Shown piece after piece: positions 25,517 through 27,816 of a DNA stretch of 27,816 bases. The DNA lies in assembly GCA_964429355.1 (NCBI GenBank), contig CAYSCH010000084.1, forward strand, positions 1-27,816, given 5' to 3'. Both the position numbers and the translations under genes were made by a program. Position 1 is the stretch's first letter. Every line of letters begins with the position of its first letter. The notes under the pieces are model-generated. The model did not search any database. It was not told the DNA's origin and saw nothing but the letters and a program-made list of their open reading frames with translations. The stretch comes from JAAYAY01 sp964429355 (lineage in GTDB: Bacteria > Planctomycetota > Planctomycetia > Pirellulales > Thermoguttaceae).

Positions 25517-27020
25517 TCAGGCCGTTTCCTGAGGAACCGGTTGTTCACTCATCTCCTTGCCTTCGATGAGCACCTTGAGGCCCATCAGGTGAGCCAGGTC
25601 GCGGACGTTGTTCAGGTGATCGCCGTAGAACAGCACGCGATGGAGTAGCGTCATCATATCATCCGGCAGGATGCCGCCGCCCCAGTTGGCAAACAACGCT
25701 CGGGCATCGTCGACTTCGGTGACCACCTGCGTGCGGCAGCCTCGGTCGTCGAAGTCGCACACCTCGACGATGGTGCCGGTGGTCACCAGGATCGTGTCGA
25801 GATTGGCGACCTTGGCCCAGGTGACCTTCTGGCCGAGGTCCTGATTCATGAACACTTCGAGCGAGGCGCCGAGGTTGTCGTCGCGGTGGCTGCGAATGCT
25901 GAAGGGAAGCCGTTCGGTGGCTGGGCCGCGCATCTTCGTCGGAGCCACGCAGTGGGCGTGGATCACGGCGTTCTTGGCGGTGTCGATCAGCGGGTCGGTG
26001 ATGAAGCCGGGCAGGCCGAAGGCGTAGAGAAACATCAGCATCGTGAGCGTCGAGTCGATGTCGGCTTCGCAGGCCCCGACAAGGCCGTCGTCGAGAAGGC
26101 GGCTGAAACCGAGGCACGGATAGCCGAGCGTGGCGATAGGAATGCCGCCCAGGCACTTCACCGTGATCGCCTGCGCGCCATGCTCGAGCATGATCTTCTT
26201 CATTGCCAGGTACGTCTTGCACGACTTGACGACTTCCTCTCCCGTGGGCTCGACGATTTCTTTCGCCTGGGAGATCCAGTAGTCCTGGGCCTCCTTTTCG
26301 GCGGCCTGGGAGTCGATCGATTCGTGGATTTTGACGAACTCCTCCGGTGTGATCTGAACGACTTCCGGTCCCAGCTTTGTGCGGACGAGGTCGAAGTCCT
26401 TGGCGGCGTGGGTTCCGGCAGCACATCCGGGATTGCCGACGAGGACGATTCTGGATTGTCGCATCCGAACGGGCACTCGCAAAAGGGCCACAATGCGGTC
26501 GATCTCGGCCAGATCTCGGGACGGGGCAAGGATCAGACGCAGCCCCTGCTTCTGCAGCCGGGGCACGTACATCCAGTCATGTCCGCTGAAAGGCTGGGAG
26601 TAGATGGCAACCGGTCTGCCGCTGCCGGCGAACACGGAGAACGGCTCAGAAGTACCGAAGGCCAGGTGGATGACCAGGATCCCATCGGCCTGCGACGCGT
26701 CGATCTTGGGCAATAGGTCCTCCGCCAGCTTTGTCTGGTTGCGAATCAGATCGCCGCCCACGAANNNNNNNNNNTCCCAGACGCTCTTGTACCTGGACCA
26801 GATAGGGAGCGAACTTCTCCTGAATCTCCCTGGGAGCATCGAACTCCGGCTTGGGCCACGCCCCACCGGTTCCCAGGTAGACCACGTAGATCTTTACGGG
26901 CGGCATGGCGGGCCAACCGGCATCTTCGGCGGCCTTGAGGGGTCGGGCGGCCACTCCGCCGAGCAGCAGCAATCCGCCGGTGGTCCCCAAAAACGAGCGA
27001 CGATTCATCGGCAGTGGCAT
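25517..27020 (-). CDS. Tat-signal L-fucose/L-arabinose isomerase-like protein, interrupted by an assembly gap
   Basis: The N-terminal 82 residues (27020-26775) carry a twin-arginine signal MNRRSFLGTTGGLLLLGG and the start of an alpha/beta domain (VKIYVVYLGTGG). After the 10-N gap the chain resumes at 26764 and runs 415 residues to the stop. Both sides meet the gap at codon boundaries, so a true gap length divisible by three would give one gene of at least 497 residues. The body (VKCLGGIP, CEADIDSTLTMLM, CVAPTKM, LHRVLFYGDH) resembles the L-fucose/L-arabinose isomerase-fold family; I recognise the fold family rather than the exact enzyme. ATG 27020 has GGGAG eight bases upstream. Export would make it a third extracytoplasmic sugar enzyme in this locus. 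Confidence 0.7.
26765..26774. other. Assembly gap (10 N)
   Basis: Ten Ns are a placeholder and probably do not reflect the real gap length. The gap breaks the reading frame of the isomerase-like gene artificially. Confidence 0.98.
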
Positions 27021-27080
27021 GTCGTTTTCTCCCAGGGTTTGATCAGTTTTCGCGGAGTCATGGAAAAACCAGTCAACGTC

Positions 27081-27310
27081 TCATGATGATAACTTCATTG
27101 GGCCGTTCTTTCGACGAGTAATTTGAGCGATTGCCGTCCAGACAACGCCGGAATGCGGTGTCCACTGCACGACCGGAGCACATCCGCTGACGACGACGAT
27201 TTCGTTGGCATACGGTTTGACCGTAATCGGCAATTCCGCGGTGCCGCTGGCTGGAAGACGATCGTTTCGCGGTAGGGCTTGTCCAGAGGTATCAGAGGGG
27301 AAAGGGGTGA
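27081..27310 (-). pseudogene. Possible frameshifted gene remnant
   Basis: The minus strand encodes LDKPYRETIVFQPA in one frame (about 27296-27255), continuing in the next frame as SGTAELPITVKPYANEIVVVS and on to a stop at 27081. The two pieces join smoothly if one indel near 27250 is allowed, as in a decayed C-terminal domain. No start, family or full-length parent is recognised, so this could be chance. Confidence 0.25.
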
Positions 27311-27364
27311 TGACAGGGGAAAATGGGTGGCACTGTTGGCACTGGTGTTCGGGCAAAGAGGCCG

Positions 27365-27384
27365 CCATTGGGCTTGCCCAATGG
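27365..27384. repeat. Palindrome, CCATTGGGC type
   Basis: CCATTGGGC and GCCCAATGG flank a central TT: a perfect 20-base inverted repeat with no adjacent intact gene. Likely a dispersed palindromic repeat; I recall similar units in planctomycetes but did not verify this. Confidence 0.6.
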
Positions 27385-27422
27385 AAGCCACGATTGACGG
27401 CTAAGGGCGAACTGTGGAGTCA

Positions 27423-27467
27423 CTTGTTTTTTAGACCCCGCCGCGTTGCGGCGGGGTCCAAAACAAG
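27423..27467. repeat. Long two-part hairpin, GACCCCGCCGC type
   Basis: Inner arms GACCCCGCCGC (27434-27444) and GCGGCGGGGTC (27448-27458) form a perfect 11-base-pair stem with a GTT loop. Outer arms CTTGTTTT (27423-27430) and AAAACAAG (27460-27467) pair for eight more, with a small asymmetric bulge between. The T-run precedes and the A-run follows the GC stem on both strands, the reverse of an intrinsic terminator, so a structured repeat is more likely. Confidence 0.65.
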
Positions 27468-27509
27468 CGGCTTTCGCAGCGTGCGGGTTAGCTCTGAATC
27501 CTTCTTAGT

Positions 27510-27816
27510 TAGTGTCCGTCCGAAAAAGGGCTATTCCTGGGGATTTCAGGGCGTGGAGGCGGTTGGGCGGCAACGAAGATGAGAGCGCCGGTGGCCAACA
27601 AGCGTGAAAGTGGCGTGCTTGGCGCGTCGAGAGGCGGTGTGACAGCGAGATGAGCGCAGCCGCGATCGCAGGTGTGTTCACATGAATCATGCCGTGACGG
27701 TCGAGACGCGCGTTTCAGGCCGCCGCCTTCCGCTTCGAGTACGCCGCTTCGCTGTCGGGCACCTCGCTGGCGATCAGGAGTTTGCCGAGAACGTGAAGAT
27801 TGCGTCCCAAGATGCC
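27510..27816 (-). mobile_element. Probable end of an insertion sequence (partial)
   Basis: The window ends inside a minus-strand reading frame whose C-terminus looks transposase-like (27715-27816). About 200 bases beyond its stop, AGTGTCCGTCCG next to a tandem TTAGTTAG (27505-27512) could be the element's terminal repeat and target site. The other end is outside the window, so the boundary cannot be confirmed. Confidence 0.3.
27715..27816 (-). CDS. C-terminal fragment of a possible transposase (partial)
   Basis: An open frame enters from the window edge and gives 33 residues, beginning GILGRNLHVLGKLL and ending in the basic tail SKRKAAA before TGA at 27715. The RNLHVLGKLL pattern resembles C-termini of some IS transposases, recognised by eye only. 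No start codon is in the window. Confidence 0.35.
   Translation of the reverse strand, partial: GILGRNLHVLGKLLIASEVPDSEAAYSKRKAAA

Noticed and set aside
27321..27352. GGCACTG direct repeats as a possible sigma-54 promoter or CRISPR-like unit
   Set aside because: Only two short copies, no GC/TGC element at the right spacing, and no spacer pattern.
27423..27467. Calling the GACCCCGCCGC hairpin an intrinsic terminator
   Set aside because: The T-run precedes and the A-run follows the stem on both strands, the reverse of a terminator, and no gene ends next to it.

Overview
This looks like a fragment of a planctomycete genome, probably from the Pirellulales or a related group. The evidence is a GC-rich sequence carrying two tandem-domain DUF1080 (3-keto-disaccharide hydrolase family) proteins, a secreted sulfatase, three sugar-metabolism enzymes with Tat signal peptides (families that are usually cytoplasmic), GH28-like and sialidase-like secreted proteins, and many short palindromic repeats between genes. 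A run of 10 Ns at 26765-26774 shows that this is a scaffolded assembly. No rRNA, tRNA, CRISPR array or regulator gene was seen.

Layout. (1) 178-5095, minus strand: a tightly coupled three-gene ABC exporter operon (ATPase, then two ABC-2 permeases). Both permeases carry a C-terminal extracytoplasmic peptidase-MA-like domain; one has an intact zinc motif and the other has lost it. (2) 5376-10786, plus strand: secreted sialidase-like protein, Tat-exported Gfo/Idh/MocA oxidoreductase, Tat-exported TIM-barrel sugar isomerase/epimerase, and an MFS sugar porter with an unusual periplasmic insertion. (3) 10887-19390, minus strand, read from high to low coordinates: secreted aldose 1-epimerase, Na+/sugar symporter with a very long loop, tandem DUF1080 protein, secreted alpha/beta esterase, GH28-like beta-helix protein, and a low-GC DKNYY lipoprotein. 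The cluster starts from a promoter candidate overlapped by a textbook LacI-family operator. (4) 19918-22131: an EEP-family phosphohydrolase and a cardiolipin synthase, convergent and overlapping by 15 bp, matching the ybhP/clsB association of E. coli. (5) 22371-25315, plus strand: a second tandem DUF1080 protein and an arylsulfatase. (6) 25517-27020, minus strand: a Tat-signal protein resembling L-fucose/L-arabinose isomerases, broken by the assembly gap. (7) 27021-27816: a region with no intact gene, holding a possible frameshifted remnant, two strong palindromes and the probable end of an insertion sequence.

Taken together, regions 2, 3, 5 and 6 look like an extracytoplasmic glycan-use locus. 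Secreted enzymes (esterase, GH28-like, sialidase-like, sulfatase) would trim a substituted polysaccharide. Exported oxidoreductase, DUF1080 and TIM-barrel enzymes could run the oxidise-then-cleave (3-keto-glycoside) route outside the cytoplasm. The mutarotase, Na+ symporter and MFS porter would then prepare and import the sugars. The pathway assignment is inference from family membership and gene neighbourhood. The most unusual protein architecture is the paired protease/pseudo-protease ABC exporter in region 1.
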